From: Paludibacteraceae bacterium
GTDB lineage: Bacteria > Bacteroidota > Bacteroidia > Bacteroidales > Paludibacteraceae
Reading direction: 5' to 3'
Assembly (NCBI GenBank): GCA_017384225.1
Contig: JAFNUD010000073.1
Span: 1 to 64,000 of the forward strand
DNA: 64,000 nucleotides
Part shown: one piece after another, positions 24,426 to 33,113 of the stretch
How the letters are laid out: the number at the start of each line of letters is the position of its first letter
Numbering within the stretch: the first letter of the stretch is position 1
Program-made: the position numbers and the translations under genes
Notes under the pieces: generated by a model
What the model was told of the DNA's origin: nothing
The model's database searches: none
What the model saw: the letters and a program-made list of their open reading frames with translations, nothing else

Positions 24426-26234
24426 TTATTTGACACGGATGTATGTGATAGTACCTTCGCTGCTGGTGAAGATACATTCTTTGTGGCTTAATGGGAGTGG
24501 TGTATTAAGTATGGAATTGCCAATCTTGTGGCGCCAAAGCACCTTACCCGTGGCCGCATCCATACCGAGGAGTACGCCATTCTTGGTGCTTACCCACAAT
24601 GTACCGTCCTTTTCTAAAGGCATAGCAGGGTTGTGCTCGTAGCCAAAATCGGCATTGCTTATCCAATGCACTTGCACATCATTGGTAGTCGCATCTAGAG
24701 CTACGATAGTATCCCACATACACTTAGAATAGACCATCTTTCCATCTTCGCTAATGCCCACTGTCTCACGTACCTTATATTGGTTGGTACGCCAAATTTG
24801 TTCGCCCGTTTGGGCATCGAGACAAGTGAAATAGCGGTCGGGCGCCGTGAAGAAAATCTTGCCGTTGGCTGCTACAGGCCATACGCTGGCTGGAGAGAGT
24901 TTAGGATTGCTCTTACCATTGTTCCATTTCCAAGCCAACGCCCCATCTGCAAGATTGAGGGCGTAGAAGTGTGTGTCCCAAGTTCCGAAATAGAGTTTTT
25001 CGTCATACACCAATGGACGAGTAAGAACGTAGTTCTTCAATTCATCAAACGACCATTTTATATCGCCTGTATGGATATTGATGGCGAACATTCTACCGTC
25101 GCCACCCCCGATATATGCGATTCCCTGATGGATAGTGGCAGCACCCATTACGGCTTGATTGGTAGTCACGTGCCATATTTCTTTACCCGTATTGGCATCC
25201 AAACCATAGATATTATAGTTGGCACTACCGAAGACTACAACCCCTTCACTCACTGCAGGCGACCCCACGATACGCATGCCTGTGTCAAACGTCCAGTTGG
25301 TCTTACCCGACTTGAGATCCAGTCCGTACATCACACCAACATCATCACCGATGAAGAGACTCTTGCCATCGGTAACTGGAGTGGAGTAGATGCCTCCCTT
25401 TAGGGCTTTGTGCCATTGTCGTTTGACGTTGTTGTATTGTTTGTTGACAGAGAAATCAGGGCGCAGGCTCTTGTCGGGAGCACCATACTTCTTCTTCTCT
25501 AAAGGCAAGCTTAGCCATAGCTGAGCTGGTTCGCCGATACGTTTCTCGTGGAAGTGTATGCTATCTGCGATATGGATAATGGAATAACCATTGATACCAT
25601 CCTTATCGCGTAGGTTGGAGCGATTGAGTACATCTGCAATGCCATCGCAATCGTATAATAGGTTGCGGTGGTAGTGACCTCCCATGATACATTGTACATT
25701 GTGTAGGCGCAGGATGTCGGTCACTTCGTACCAGTTGTCCACATCGCCATTCTTCAGTGGATAATGCGTGAAAACGAAGATGGGCGCATCGCCAGTTGCA
25801 GATACGCTGTCAAGATTGTGCCGTAGCCATGCTATATCTTGAGGAGCTACGTGTCCGTCTGCCATACGGATGACAGGACCTGAATTGAAACCAATAAAAT
25901 ACATCCCCTGGTGTGAGAAAGCAAAACGGCTATCACCAAATACGCGACTAAAATCCATCACGCCAGACTCAGACCAAGTGGTCTCATGGTTGCCCGAAGC
26001 AGCATAGAAGGGTACGTTGAGTTGGCTTAACGCAGCCTTTATTGCCTCAAGCGAAGCGCGATCACCAGACTCGCTGAGGTCACCAGTGACGACAACGAAC
26101 TCAATGTCGGGATTTTGATTGATATCTGCAATAGAGCGTTGTAGATCCTCCATTGGTTTGGGATTGCTGGTGCTGATATGGGTATCAGTCAACAAGGCAA
26201 ACGAAAAGAGCAGAATGGATAGTATCGTCATCAT
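24426..26234 (-). CDS. Metallophosphoesterase fused to a PQQ-type beta-propeller
   Basis: A 602-residue exported protein. After a short hydrophobic start, residues 15-230 form a calcineurin-like phosphoesterase with DTHIS, GDLSESGD, SGNHE and GGHYHRN. These are the metal-ligand motifs in the right order. Residues 270-600 are repeated outer-membrane-BamB/PQQ-like blades (GLDLKSGKTNWTFDTG, GLDANTGKEIWHVTT, ALNLADGALAWKW). The propeller probably binds a ligand or partner rather than PQQ itself. The substrate is unknown; phosphodiesters of the envelope or scavenged nucleotides are possible. Confidence 0.88.
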   Translation of the reverse strand: MMTILSILLFSFALLTDTHISTSNPKPMEDLQRSIADINQNPDIEFVVVTGDLSESGDRASLEAIKAALSQLNVPFYAASGNHETTWSESGVMDFSRVFGDSRFAFSHQGMYFIGFNSGPVIRMADGHVAPQDIAWLRHNLDSVSATGDAPIFVFTHYPLKNGDVDNWYEVTDILRLHNVQCIMGGHYHRNLLYDCDGIADVLNRSNLRDKDGINGYSIIHIADSIHFHEKRIGEPAQLWLSLPLEKKKYGAPDKSLRPDFSVNKQYNNVKRQWHKALKGGIYSTPVTDGKSLFIGDDVGVMYGLDLKSGKTNWTFDTGMRIVGSPAVSEGVVVFGSANYNIYGLDANTGKEIWHVTTNQAVMGAATIHQGIAYIGGGDGRMFAINIHTGDIKWSFDELKNYVLTRPLVYDEKLYFGTWDTHFYALNLADGALAWKWNNGKSNPKLSPASVWPVAANGKIFFTAPDRYFTCLDAQTGEQIWRTNQYKVRETVGISEDGKMVYSKCMWDTIVALDATTNDVQVHWISNADFGYEHNPAMPLEKDGTLWVSTKNGVLLGMDAATGKVLWRHKIGNSILNTPLPLSHKECIFTSSEGTITYIRVK

Positions 26235-26272
26235 TTGATTCTTAAATTTTTCAGTGGGTTATTCGTATGGTA

Positions 26273-28039
26273 TTATTCCAATTGCAGATTTAACCTTGTT
26301 CGCAGTTCATCTAAATGCGGATTCATCTCGTTGAGCAGTTTGTACTTTTCTGATGCGGTGTATGCAACAGTGGATTGGGTGTATTCTGCAACTCGGACGT
26401 GCAACTGTATGGTATCGTTTTGCAATGCATCTTGAATGGCTTTCATGAGTGGTTTGCCAAATTTAGCAAACTCTTTTTTTTGCAATGCGTTAGCCACAGT
26501 GATGTAGCACGTATTTTCGTCTTCCATCTCTGGCTCATAGGTTGTCAGCATAGCTTTGAAGCGCTCTTCTCCGTGGAAGTTTTTTATCTGACCAACCCAT
26601 GCGCTCCTGAGTTGGTCAATTGTAAAAGGGTTGTTTCTAGTTGCCTTGGGTGTATCGGCTGCAGGTGTGCTGCTGGTAGTAGGTGTATTGCGTGATGCAG
26701 TATTGGTGTTGATAAGTCCTAAGTTGCCGATAGATGGCATGGCTCCCACGGTGGGCATAGATGTCGTAGTGGGAGAGGCAGTGCGTGGTTGTGGAGTGGT
26801 GTTGTGTGGTGCTGCCGCAGGTTGTGATGGTGCTGCCGCTGCCGTAGTTGTAGCTGTTGTCGCAGGTGCGGTTGCTGGTGCAGGTGCAGGCGTTGGTGCT
26901 GCGGCACGAGGTCGCGGTGTGGGCGTTGTAGGCTGTGGGGCAGGGGTTTCTAGTATTCGACATAATTTGACCAGTGCTAATTCAACTGTCAAACGCTTGT
27001 TTTTAGCAGTGCGGTATTGTACATCGCAGGTATTCATAATATCTAATGCCTGGAATATCCATTTGGCATTGCATCGCTGTGCTTGCTCTTGGTAGTGCTG
27101 ACGAATGGCATCGGATGTCTCTAAGAGTTGCACCGTAGCTGCATCTCTGCTTACCAGCACATCGCGTAGGTGCTGTGCAAAACCAGTGACGAAGTTGCCA
27201 GCATCGAATCCCTTTTGTAGGACATCGTTGAGCAGTAGTAGCGCACTGCTGACATTGGCTGTAAGCGCAGCATCCACCAAGCGGAAATAATAGTCGGTGT
27301 TCAGCACATTGAGTACGGAGATGGCCTGCTCGTAGGTGATCGTTGTGCCACAGAAGGATACCAATTGGTCGAAGATACTCAGTGCATCTCGCATGCCACC
27401 ATCGGCTTTTTGTGCCACTACGTTGAGTGCTTCTTCGCTGACATTGATGCCCTCTTTGGATGCCACATATTGTAGGTGGCGAATAGTGTCAGCCACGGTG
27501 ATGCGGCTGAAATCATAGACTTGGCAACGACTCAAAATGGTAGCTAACACCTTGTGCTTTTCGGTGGTGGCCAAGATAAAGATAGCATATGATGGTGGCT
27601 CCTCTAATGTCTTGAGCAGCGCATTGAAGGCACCTTGCGAAAGCATATGTACCTCGTCGATGATATACACACTATACTTGCCTATTTGCGGCGGGATACG
27701 CACCTGATCAATCAAGGAACGGATGTCGTCCACCGTATTGTTGGACGCCGCATCCAGTTCGTGAATGTTAAATGATCGTTGCTCGTTGAAAGCAACACAC
27801 GATTCGCATTGGTTGCAGGCATCGTGATCGGATGTGGGGCTTAAGCAGTTGATGGTCTTCGCGAAGATACGTGCGCAGGTGGTTTTTCCCACTCCGCGTG
27901 GTCCGCAGAATAGATAGGCGTGCGCCAAATGGTTGGTACGAATGGCGTTGCGCAGTGTTTGCGTCAGTGCCTCTTGTCCTACTACACTTTCAAAAGTGGT
28001 AGGACGATATTTCCGTGCTGATACGATATAATTCTCCAT
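26273..28039 (-). CDS. dnaX: DNA polymerase III subunits gamma and tau
   Basis: A 588-residue clamp-loader ATPase. Walker A is GPRGVGKTT (about residue 46), four zinc-binding cysteines lie in CLSPTSDHDACNQCESC, then Walker B/DExH (VYIIDEVHML) and sensor 1 (FILATTEKHKV) follow. Residues 370-470 form a Pro/Ala/Thr-rich linker, followed by a helical tau-like domain (ITVANALQKKEFAKFGKPL). No obvious programmed slippage heptamer was seen. The gene has its own promoter in a divergent gap with the rubredoxin gene. Confidence 0.95.
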   Translation of the reverse strand: MENYIVSARKYRPTTFESVVGQEALTQTLRNAIRTNHLAHAYLFCGPRGVGKTTCARIFAKTINCLSPTSDHDACNQCESCVAFNEQRSFNIHELDAASNNTVDDIRSLIDQVRIPPQIGKYSVYIIDEVHMLSQGAFNALLKTLEEPPSYAIFILATTEKHKVLATILSRCQVYDFSRITVADTIRHLQYVASKEGINVSEEALNVVAQKADGGMRDALSIFDQLVSFCGTTITYEQAISVLNVLNTDYYFRLVDAALTANVSSALLLLNDVLQKGFDAGNFVTGFAQHLRDVLVSRDAATVQLLETSDAIRQHYQEQAQRCNAKWIFQALDIMNTCDVQYRTAKNKRLTVELALVKLCRILETPAPQPTTPTPRPRAAAPTPAPAPATAPATTATTTAAAAPSQPAAAPHNTTPQPRTASPTTTSMPTVGAMPSIGNLGLINTNTASRNTPTTSSTPAADTPKATRNNPFTIDQLRSAWVGQIKNFHGEERFKAMLTTYEPEMEDENTCYITVANALQKKEFAKFGKPLMKAIQDALQNDTIQLHVRVAEYTQSTVAYTASEKYKLLNEMNPHLDELRTRLNLQLE

Positions 28040-28055
28040 AATACTAAATTATGGC

Positions 28056-28088
28056 ACAAAAGTACAAAAAAAAACACATATATACAAA
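28056..28088 (-). promoter_or_regulatory. Promoter of dnaX
   Basis: On the minus strand: TTTG (28088-28085), a 20-base spacer, then TACTTTTGT (28064-28056), 16 bases upstream of the ATG. Confidence 0.65.
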
Positions 28089-28101
28089 TTTTTGGTCAAA
28101 A

Positions 28102-28134
28102 TTTGCTCTCTTGCCATTTTTTTTGTACCTTTGC
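28102..28134 (+). promoter_or_regulatory. Promoter of the rubredoxin-mtaB operon
   Basis: TTTG at 28102-28105, a 20-base spacer, then TACCTTTGC at 28126-28134, an exact consensus match. The leader before the rubredoxin gene is about 100 bases. Confidence 0.8.
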
Positions 28135-28238
28135 AGGCGTAATGGCATAATTTTTGCCTAAAATGATGTAGTAAATAGAATGTTGTTGTAAGGATAATAA
28201 CAACAATAGCGATTAACAATATAAATGATTAGAAGAAT

Positions 28239-28400
28239 ATGAAAAAGTATGTATGTGATGTATGCGGTTGGGAGTATGATCCTGCTGTAGGTGTAGAGGA
28301 TGCAGGCATTGCTCCTGGTACAGCATGGGAAGATGTACCCGCTGATTTTGTATGCCCACTGTGTGGCGTAGGAAAAGATGAATTCTCTGTAGCGGAGTAA
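28239..28400 (+). CDS. Rubredoxin
   Basis: A 53-residue electron carrier with one Fe(Cys)4 site. The first pair is in [12 protein letters not shown] and the second in [13 protein letters not shown], which is the canonical CxxCG...CPxCG arrangement, and the length is normal. In anaerobic Bacteroidales rubredoxins usually pass electrons to oxygen- or peroxide-reducing enzymes. Its stop codon shares one base with the mtaB start (TAATG), so the two are coupled. It is too short for many gene-length cut-offs but unambiguous by sequence. Confidence 0.95.
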   Translation: MKKYVCDVCGWEYDPAVGVEDAGIAPGTAWEDVPADFVCPLCGVGKDEFSVAE

Positions 28401-29689
28401 TGAAAGTCCGTTTTACTACGTTAGGTTGTAAACTGAACTTTGCCGAGAGTAGTGCTCTCGGCAAAGAACTTTTGTCGCGTGGTCATGAGCGTGCAGGCAA
28501 GACTGACGTGCCTGATGTGTGTGTGGTGAATACTTGCTCGGTGACCGATGCTGCGGATCATAAAGATCGTCAGACAATCAATCAGTTGCATCGCAAATAT
28601 CCAGATGCCATTATTATAGTCACGGGCTGCTATGCCCAATTGCAACCCAAGCAAATAGCAGAGATACATGGTGTGGATTATGTCTTGGGTCAGAATGAGA
28701 AATACGATATTCCTGCGCTGGTAGATGCATTGGAAAAGGATGTTGACACGCGACTCTCGATTCGCGATTCCATTCGTGTCTGTGCTATTCGCGAAGTGGA
28801 TGCATTTTATGGTGTGCGATCGGGTGATGATCGTACGCGCTGCTTTATCAAGGTGCAAGACGGTTGCAATTATTTCTGTACGTATTGCACTATTCCGTAT
28901 GCGCGAGGAAAGTCGCGCAATCCACGGATAGAGGAGGTGATTAAGAATGCCCAAGAAGCTATAGATGAAGGTGCTAAAGAATTAATCCTCACGGGTGTGA
29001 ACATAGGCGATTTTGGTCGTAGTACAAGCGAGACGTTTATTGACCTTCTTCGAGCACTTGATTGTTTAGAGGTGAGGGGCGATAGGCAAGAGGCGAGAGG
29101 AATGGATTATCGCATCCGTATTTCATCGTGTGAGCCGAACCTGCTGACCGATGAGATTATAGATTTTGTAGCGCAGTCGAAGCATTTTGCTCCGCATTTC
29201 CATATTCCGTTGCAGTCGGGTAGTAATGAAGTGCTGAAGATTATGGGACGTCGCTATACGCGCGAACTATTTGCAGAGCGTGTGCAGCATATTAAACAGG
29301 TGATGCCGCATGCATTTATAGGTGTGGATTGCATGGTGGGTGTGCGAGGAGAGACGCAGGCATATTGGGAGGATTATTTGGAGTTTGTGAAGGGATTGGA
29401 TGTGAGCCAGTTGCATGTGTTTACCTATTCGGAACGTGCTAATACGCGGATGTTGGAAATGGACTTGTACGTAGTGCCCAAGGCAGAGCGCCAACGCAGA
29501 AGTAAGATTCTGCATGCGGTATCGGAAGAAAAGACACGAGCTTTCTACGAAAAACATGCAAATAGAAAAACGGTTGTATTGTGGGAGTCTAAGAAAGAGG
29601 GGGATCAGATGGCTGGCTTTACAGATAATTATATCAAGATTTATCGTTCGTATGACAAGGCGAAAGTGAATACATTTGAGGAGGTGTGA
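28400..29689 (+). CDS. mtaB: tRNA (t6A37) methylthiotransferase MtaB, with an in-frame insertion
   Basis: A 429-residue radical SAM enzyme that adds the 2-methylthio group to t6A37 of tRNA. The N-terminal UPF0004 domain has TLGCKLNFAES, CSVTD and GCYAQ, supplying the auxiliary-cluster cysteines. The radical SAM motif is GCNYFCTYCTIP (about residue 155), followed by a C-terminal TRAM-like region. Residues 224-239 (EVRGDRQEARGMDY), just before the conserved RIRISSCEPNL, look extra compared with relatives. Their DNA (GGCAAGAGGCGAGAGG) resembles genomic repeat words also seen in gltX. Confidence 0.93.
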   Translation: MKVRFTTLGCKLNFAESSALGKELLSRGHERAGKTDVPDVCVVNTCSVTDAADHKDRQTINQLHRKYPDAIIIVTGCYAQLQPKQIAEIHGVDYVLGQNEKYDIPALVDALEKDVDTRLSIRDSIRVCAIREVDAFYGVRSGDDRTRCFIKVQDGCNYFCTYCTIPYARGKSRNPRIEEVIKNAQEAIDEGAKELILTGVNIGDFGRSTSETFIDLLRALDCLEVRGDRQEARGMDYRIRISSCEPNLLTDEIIDFVAQSKHFAPHFHIPLQSGSNEVLKIMGRRYTRELFAERVQHIKQVMPHAFIGVDCMVGVRGETQAYWEDYLEFVKGLDVSQLHVFTYSERANTRMLEMDLYVVPKAERQRRSKILHAVSEEKTRAFYEKHANRKTVVLWESKKEGDQMAGFTDNYIKIYRSYDKAKVNTFEEV

Positions 29690-29702
29690 TACCTCCTTTT
29701 TT
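29679..29702 (+). terminator. Intrinsic terminator of the rubredoxin-mtaB operon
   Basis: AGGAGGT, a 5-base loop, then ACCTCCT followed by six T. The stem overlaps the mtaB stop codon. Confidence 0.85.
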
Positions 29703-29760
29703 GTTAATATGAACGAACGTTATGTATGACAATTATTTTTTTTACTACCTAAAATAGACT

Positions 29761-29793
29761 GCGAAGGTAATGCAACAAAATGGAGTATGCAAA
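29761..29793 (-). promoter_or_regulatory. Orphan leftward promoter facing the mtaB terminator
   Basis: On the minus strand: TTTG (29793-29790), a 20-base spacer, then TACCTTCGC (29769-29761). Transcription would run into the end of mtaB, with no ORF in between. It could make a short or antisense RNA. Confidence 0.45.
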
Positions 29794-29864
29794 TGTTGTA
29801 TGAAAAAAAATGTAAAATTGTTGGTTAAAATGCATTGTTTTGCGCTATAAAAATTAGTTGAAGA

Positions 29865-29897
29865 TTTGCAGATATGAAAAAAAAGTAGTAATTTTGC
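29865..29897 (+). promoter_or_regulatory. Promoter of the PAP2 gene
   Basis: TTTG at 29865-29868, a 20-base spacer, then TAATTTTGC at 29889-29897. The GTG start lies at 29919, giving a leader of only about 15 bases. Confidence 0.7.
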
Positions 29898-29918
29898 AGG
29901 CAAAATAAGTGCTTACAC

Positions 29919-30569
29919 GTGTTGGAGCAATTGCTACATATAGATACCGCCATCCTCTTGGCTATCAACCAATGGCATTCGCCGTTGGCAGATAGAATTA
30001 TGTGGATTATTTCGGAGAAGACAACTTGGATAGCGCTCTACGGATGGCTTATCGGTTTGCTAATCTGGAAATATCCTCGTCCTAATACAGCAGCGAGATG
30101 GAAATGGCTACAAAAAATACCAGTTTGGATAGTCATGGTGGTGGTAATCGTGTTGGCGGTAGGAACCGCAGATTTTATAGCATCGGGCATATTGAAAGAT
30201 GTAGTGGCTCGTCCGCGTCCTACGCGCGTTCCCGAGTTAGAAGGTGTATTGCATTTGGTGAATGGCTATCGGAGTGGTCAATATGGCTTTGTGAGCAGTC
30301 ATGCCGCTAATACAATGGCTTGCGGATTGTTGTTCTCCTTGATTTGGCGAAAAAAAATAACCACCACATTGCTGATGCTTTGGGTGGCGGCGAATTGCTA
30401 TAGTCGTATGTATCTTGGCGTGCACTATCCGTTGGATATAATAGGTGGGATAGCAGTAGGTGCACTGATGGGTTGGGCTGGATATGTAGTACTTAGCGCG
30501 TTGAATGTGGTACAATCCAATTACACGGGTGCTGGGGAGTGCGAGGTTCGCCATTCAACTGCCGATTAA
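29919..30569 (+). CDS. PAP2-family membrane phosphatase
   Basis: A 216-residue integral membrane lipid phosphatase. The three-part PAP2 signature is present: KDVVARPRPTR, then SSHAAN (in place of the usual PSGH), then SRMYLGVHYPLDIIGG. Five or six hydrophobic helices surround it. Likely substrates are undecaprenyl pyrophosphate or phosphatidylglycerol phosphate. The start is GTG at 29919, immediately after the promoter. Its last 77 bases overlap the convergent Spy-like gene. Confidence 0.88.
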   Translation: MLEQLLHIDTAILLAINQWHSPLADRIMWIISEKTTWIALYGWLIGLLIWKYPRPNTAARWKWLQKIPVWIVMVVVIVLAVGTADFIASGILKDVVARPRPTRVPELEGVLHLVNGYRSGQYGFVSSHAANTMACGLLFSLIWRKKITTTLLMLWVAANCYSRMYLGVHYPLDIIGGIAVGALMGWAGYVVLSALNVVQSNYTGAGECEVRHSTAD

Positions 30570-30861
30570 TAAATGTGGCGAATTGCTCTGGTGTGAGAAT
30601 GTGCTGTAATTCCTCTTGCATGTGTATCATACTCTGCATGGCCTCGTCTCGGGTAGTGTTGGCATTTCGCAATTGCGCATACTTGAGGTGCATTCGAAAA
30701 AGGGTGTCTCGCAGGACGCTATCGGTGATATTAAGTTCGCGTACCAACATCTCGGTCTGCTTTTGCGCAATGTCAGTGGCAGTACGATGAGGACGCGTGT
30801 GTGCAACCAACGCAAGCGATACAGCCAACAAGCCTATGAGTATGCAAGATATACGAATCAT
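30493..30861 (-). CDS. Small exported Spy/CpxP-like helical protein
   Basis: 122 residues starting MIRISCILIGLLAVSLALVA, a signal peptide or anchor, followed by helices with RELNITDSVLRDTLFRMHLK and an ILTPEQFATF segment. The LTxEQ pattern is typical of Spy/CpxP-like periplasmic proteins and of small Bacteroidota relatives with similar layout. A longer frame to 31263 is rejected because it would run antisense through the permease gene. The gene overlaps the PAP2 gene tail to tail and is divergent from the permease with only 45 bases between starts. Confidence 0.6.
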   Translation of the reverse strand: MIRISCILIGLLAVSLALVAHTRPHRTATDIAQKQTEMLVRELNITDSVLRDTLFRMHLKYAQLRNANTTRDEAMQSMIHMQEELQHILTPEQFATFINRQLNGEPRTPQHPCNWIVPHSTR

Positions 30862-30906
30862 GCAAAAAAGGCTACAAAAATTATGCCAAACTATGGATTT
30901 ATAAGT

Positions 30907-32133
30907 ATGAATGTGGAATCGGAATGGAAAATAGCGAAGCGTTTGTATTTCTCGGAAGAGGGTAATACTCGTTCGACGCGTCCAGCAGTACGTGTTGCGC
31001 TGATAGGTATCATAATTGGTATCTTGGTGATGATAGTGGCTATTAGCGTTGTAGTAGGCTTCAAACGTGAGATTACGCAAAAAGTGGCAGGCTTTGGTAG
31101 CCATATTCAAGTGGTGAATTTTGACAATAATTCTACCTATGAGCTTCAGCCAATTAGGGTGTCGGATTCGTTGATACATACGATTGAAAACTTGCCTCAT
31201 GTGGCGTGCGTCTCGTCGTTTGCCACTAAACCGGGTATTATCAAAACCGATAGTGCATTTCAAGGCATAGTCTTCAAAGGTACTGATTATTGGGCGTATT
31301 TTGCTCGTAATATCGTAGCTGGTACACTACCAACCTCTATCAATGAAGTGCTAATCTCTACTGAGACTGCCAAACAGCTGCAATTGCAATTGGATGACAA
31401 TTTCCTATGCTATTTCATTCAAGATGAATTGCGCGTGAGACGATTGCATGTGGTAGGTTTGTATAATACTTGCATGAGCGAAATGGATAAATTGTTTATC
31501 TTGGGTGATATAGCAATGGTCCGTCAGTTGAATGGGTGGAAAGATAATCAGGTATCGGGTATCGAAGTGCTGGTGGACGATCTTCGTCATTTGGATAATA
31601 CGACGCACGATGTGTATTTTGCAACAGCTAATCGCCTTGATGAAGAAGGCAATACCCTATATACTCAAAACCTACAGCAACTGAATCCGCAGATCTTTGG
31701 TTGGCTAGACTTGCTGGATATGAATGTGGTGATTATCATCATATTGATGTTGGCAGTGTCGGGATTTAGCATCGTGACAGGGTTGATAATCTTGATATTG
31801 GATAGCATATCGCTGATAGGAACGTTGAAAGCATTGGGCGCGAATAATCGGTTTGTAAGGCGTATATTTGTCTATCAAGCAATTATGCTGATCGGTAAGG
31901 GTATGTTGTGGGGGAATGTGATAGGATTGCTGCTGTGTGTGTTGCAGCATGTTACGCATATGATACCATTGGATCCTGTATCATATTACGTGAGTTATGT
32001 GCCCATGGCTTTCCCTTGGGGGTGGTGGTTGATGTTGAATGTGGGTACCTTGTTCGTATCATGGCTGATTCTGCTGGCACCATCGGCTATCGTTACACAG
32101 ATTAGTCCAGCCAAAGTGATGCATTTTGAATAA
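30907..32133 (+). CDS. LolC/E-type ABC transporter permease (FtsX-like)
   Basis: A 408-residue inner-membrane protein of the LolCDE/MacB permease class, which extracts outer-membrane lipoproteins. One helix lies at about residues 28-55 (GIIIGILVMIVAISVVVGFK) and is followed by a large periplasmic domain. Three C-terminal FtsX helices follow (VVIIIILMLAVSGFSIVTGL, the LIGTLKALGANNRFVRRIF coupling segment, and FVSWLILLAPSA). The start at 30907 (MNVESEWKIAKR) matches the family; ATG 30883 is an alternative. The ATPase partner is not in this window. Confidence 0.85.
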   Translation: MNVESEWKIAKRLYFSEEGNTRSTRPAVRVALIGIIIGILVMIVAISVVVGFKREITQKVAGFGSHIQVVNFDNNSTYELQPIRVSDSLIHTIENLPHVACVSSFATKPGIIKTDSAFQGIVFKGTDYWAYFARNIVAGTLPTSINEVLISTETAKQLQLQLDDNFLCYFIQDELRVRRLHVVGLYNTCMSEMDKLFILGDIAMVRQLNGWKDNQVSGIEVLVDDLRHLDNTTHDVYFATANRLDEEGNTLYTQNLQQLNPQIFGWLDLLDMNVVIIIILMLAVSGFSIVTGLIILILDSISLIGTLKALGANNRFVRRIFVYQAIMLIGKGMLWGNVIGLLLCVLQHVTHMIPLDPVSYYVSYVPMAFPWGWWLMLNVGTLFVSWLILLAPSAIVTQISPAKVMHFE

Positions 32134-32155
32134 ATCCCTAAAAAATCATTGATAA

Positions 32156-33088
32156 ATGAAAGATTGGTTTACCAAAGTAGCTATTCCGATTGCAGAAAAA
32201 CAGATAGGATATCAGGACAAGATATTGTTGTTGGGTTCGTGTTTTGCTGATAATATAGGGGAGAAAATGCGTGCACACTATTTTCAATCGTGTTCTAATC
32301 CAGTAGGAACACTCTATAATCCAAATTCTATTGCCAAAGCAATAGGTGATGTGCAATTGTCAATAAGTGAAGAGCAATTGGTGAAGTGGGGTGGCATGTG
32401 GCATTCGATGATGCACCATGGTTCGTTTTCTCACCCTGACAAGGCAGAAGTGGTGCGCCGTTGTGAGGAGAGTAGAGCACAATTGTGCAAGTATTGGCAA
32501 GAGGCAAATGTGGTGATAGTCACTTTTGGAACCGCATGGGTATATGAAATGGACGGCGATGTAGTTGCGAATTGCCATAAAATACCGTCGGACAGGTTTG
32601 TTCGCCGTCGTTTAACTGTAAAAGAGATTGTAGATTTGTGGCGACCTATATTGGCTGCAATGCCAGATAAACAGTGGATATTCACAGTGAGCCCTATTCG
32701 TCATATCAAAGATGGTTTGCACGACAATCAATTGAGCAAAGCTATCTTGCTACAAGCAGTGGAAGAATTGCTGAGTGGAGGTGCGAAAAATCAACGAATA
32801 GCGTATTTTGCGGCATACGAGATTATGCAAGATGAATTGCGCGATTATCGCTTTTATGCAGAAGATATGGTGCACCCAGCACCCGTGGCAGTGGATTATA
32901 TTTGGCAGCGATTTGTGGATACGTATATGTCGTCAACTACGCAGTCGGAGATGCGCGAGTTGCACCAACTATGGCGTGATCGGCACCATCGTTTTCTGCA
33001 TCCAGAATCGGATGAAGCACATGCCTTTCAGCAACGATTGGAGCAACGGATAGCCGCATTGCAGTTGCGTTATCCGTGGGTGGAATGA
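32156..33088 (+). CDS. GSCFA-domain protein
   Basis: A 310-residue protein carrying the motif that names the GSCFA family, LLLGSCFADNIGEKM (about residues 24-38), with later VVTFGTAWVYE and DMVHPAPVAVDYIW. The GS...H layout places it in or near the SGNH-hydrolase fold, with the Ser in GSCF and the His in DMVHP. The substrate is unknown; acyl or acetyl esters of polysaccharides are plausible. It lies 22 bases after the permease gene and 25 bases before the C1 peptidase gene, in one rightward operon. Confidence 0.9.
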   Translation: MKDWFTKVAIPIAEKQIGYQDKILLLGSCFADNIGEKMRAHYFQSCSNPVGTLYNPNSIAKAIGDVQLSISEEQLVKWGGMWHSMMHHGSFSHPDKAEVVRRCEESRAQLCKYWQEANVVIVTFGTAWVYEMDGDVVANCHKIPSDRFVRRRLTVKEIVDLWRPILAAMPDKQWIFTVSPIRHIKDGLHDNQLSKAILLQAVEELLSGGAKNQRIAYFAAYEIMQDELRDYRFYAEDMVHPAPVAVDYIWQRFVDTYMSSTTQSEMRELHQLWRDRHHRFLHPESDEAHAFQQRLEQRIAALQLRYPWVE

Positions 33089-33113
33089 AAATAAAACTAA
33101 ATAAATAATAGAT

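Noticed and set aside
26631..27095. 154-codon frame opposite the dnaX Pro/Ala linker (Val/Gly/Ala rich)
   Set aside because: The composition is explained by the GC-rich linker codons read backwards; dnaX is clearly the real gene.
26273..28039. Programmed frameshift in dnaX producing gamma
   Set aside because: I found no clear slippery heptamer with a following stem, so there is no evidence for it here.
30616..30906. 97-codon N-terminal extension of the LolC/E-type permease
   Set aside because: It is antisense to the Spy-like gene and does not fit the family's normal N-terminus.
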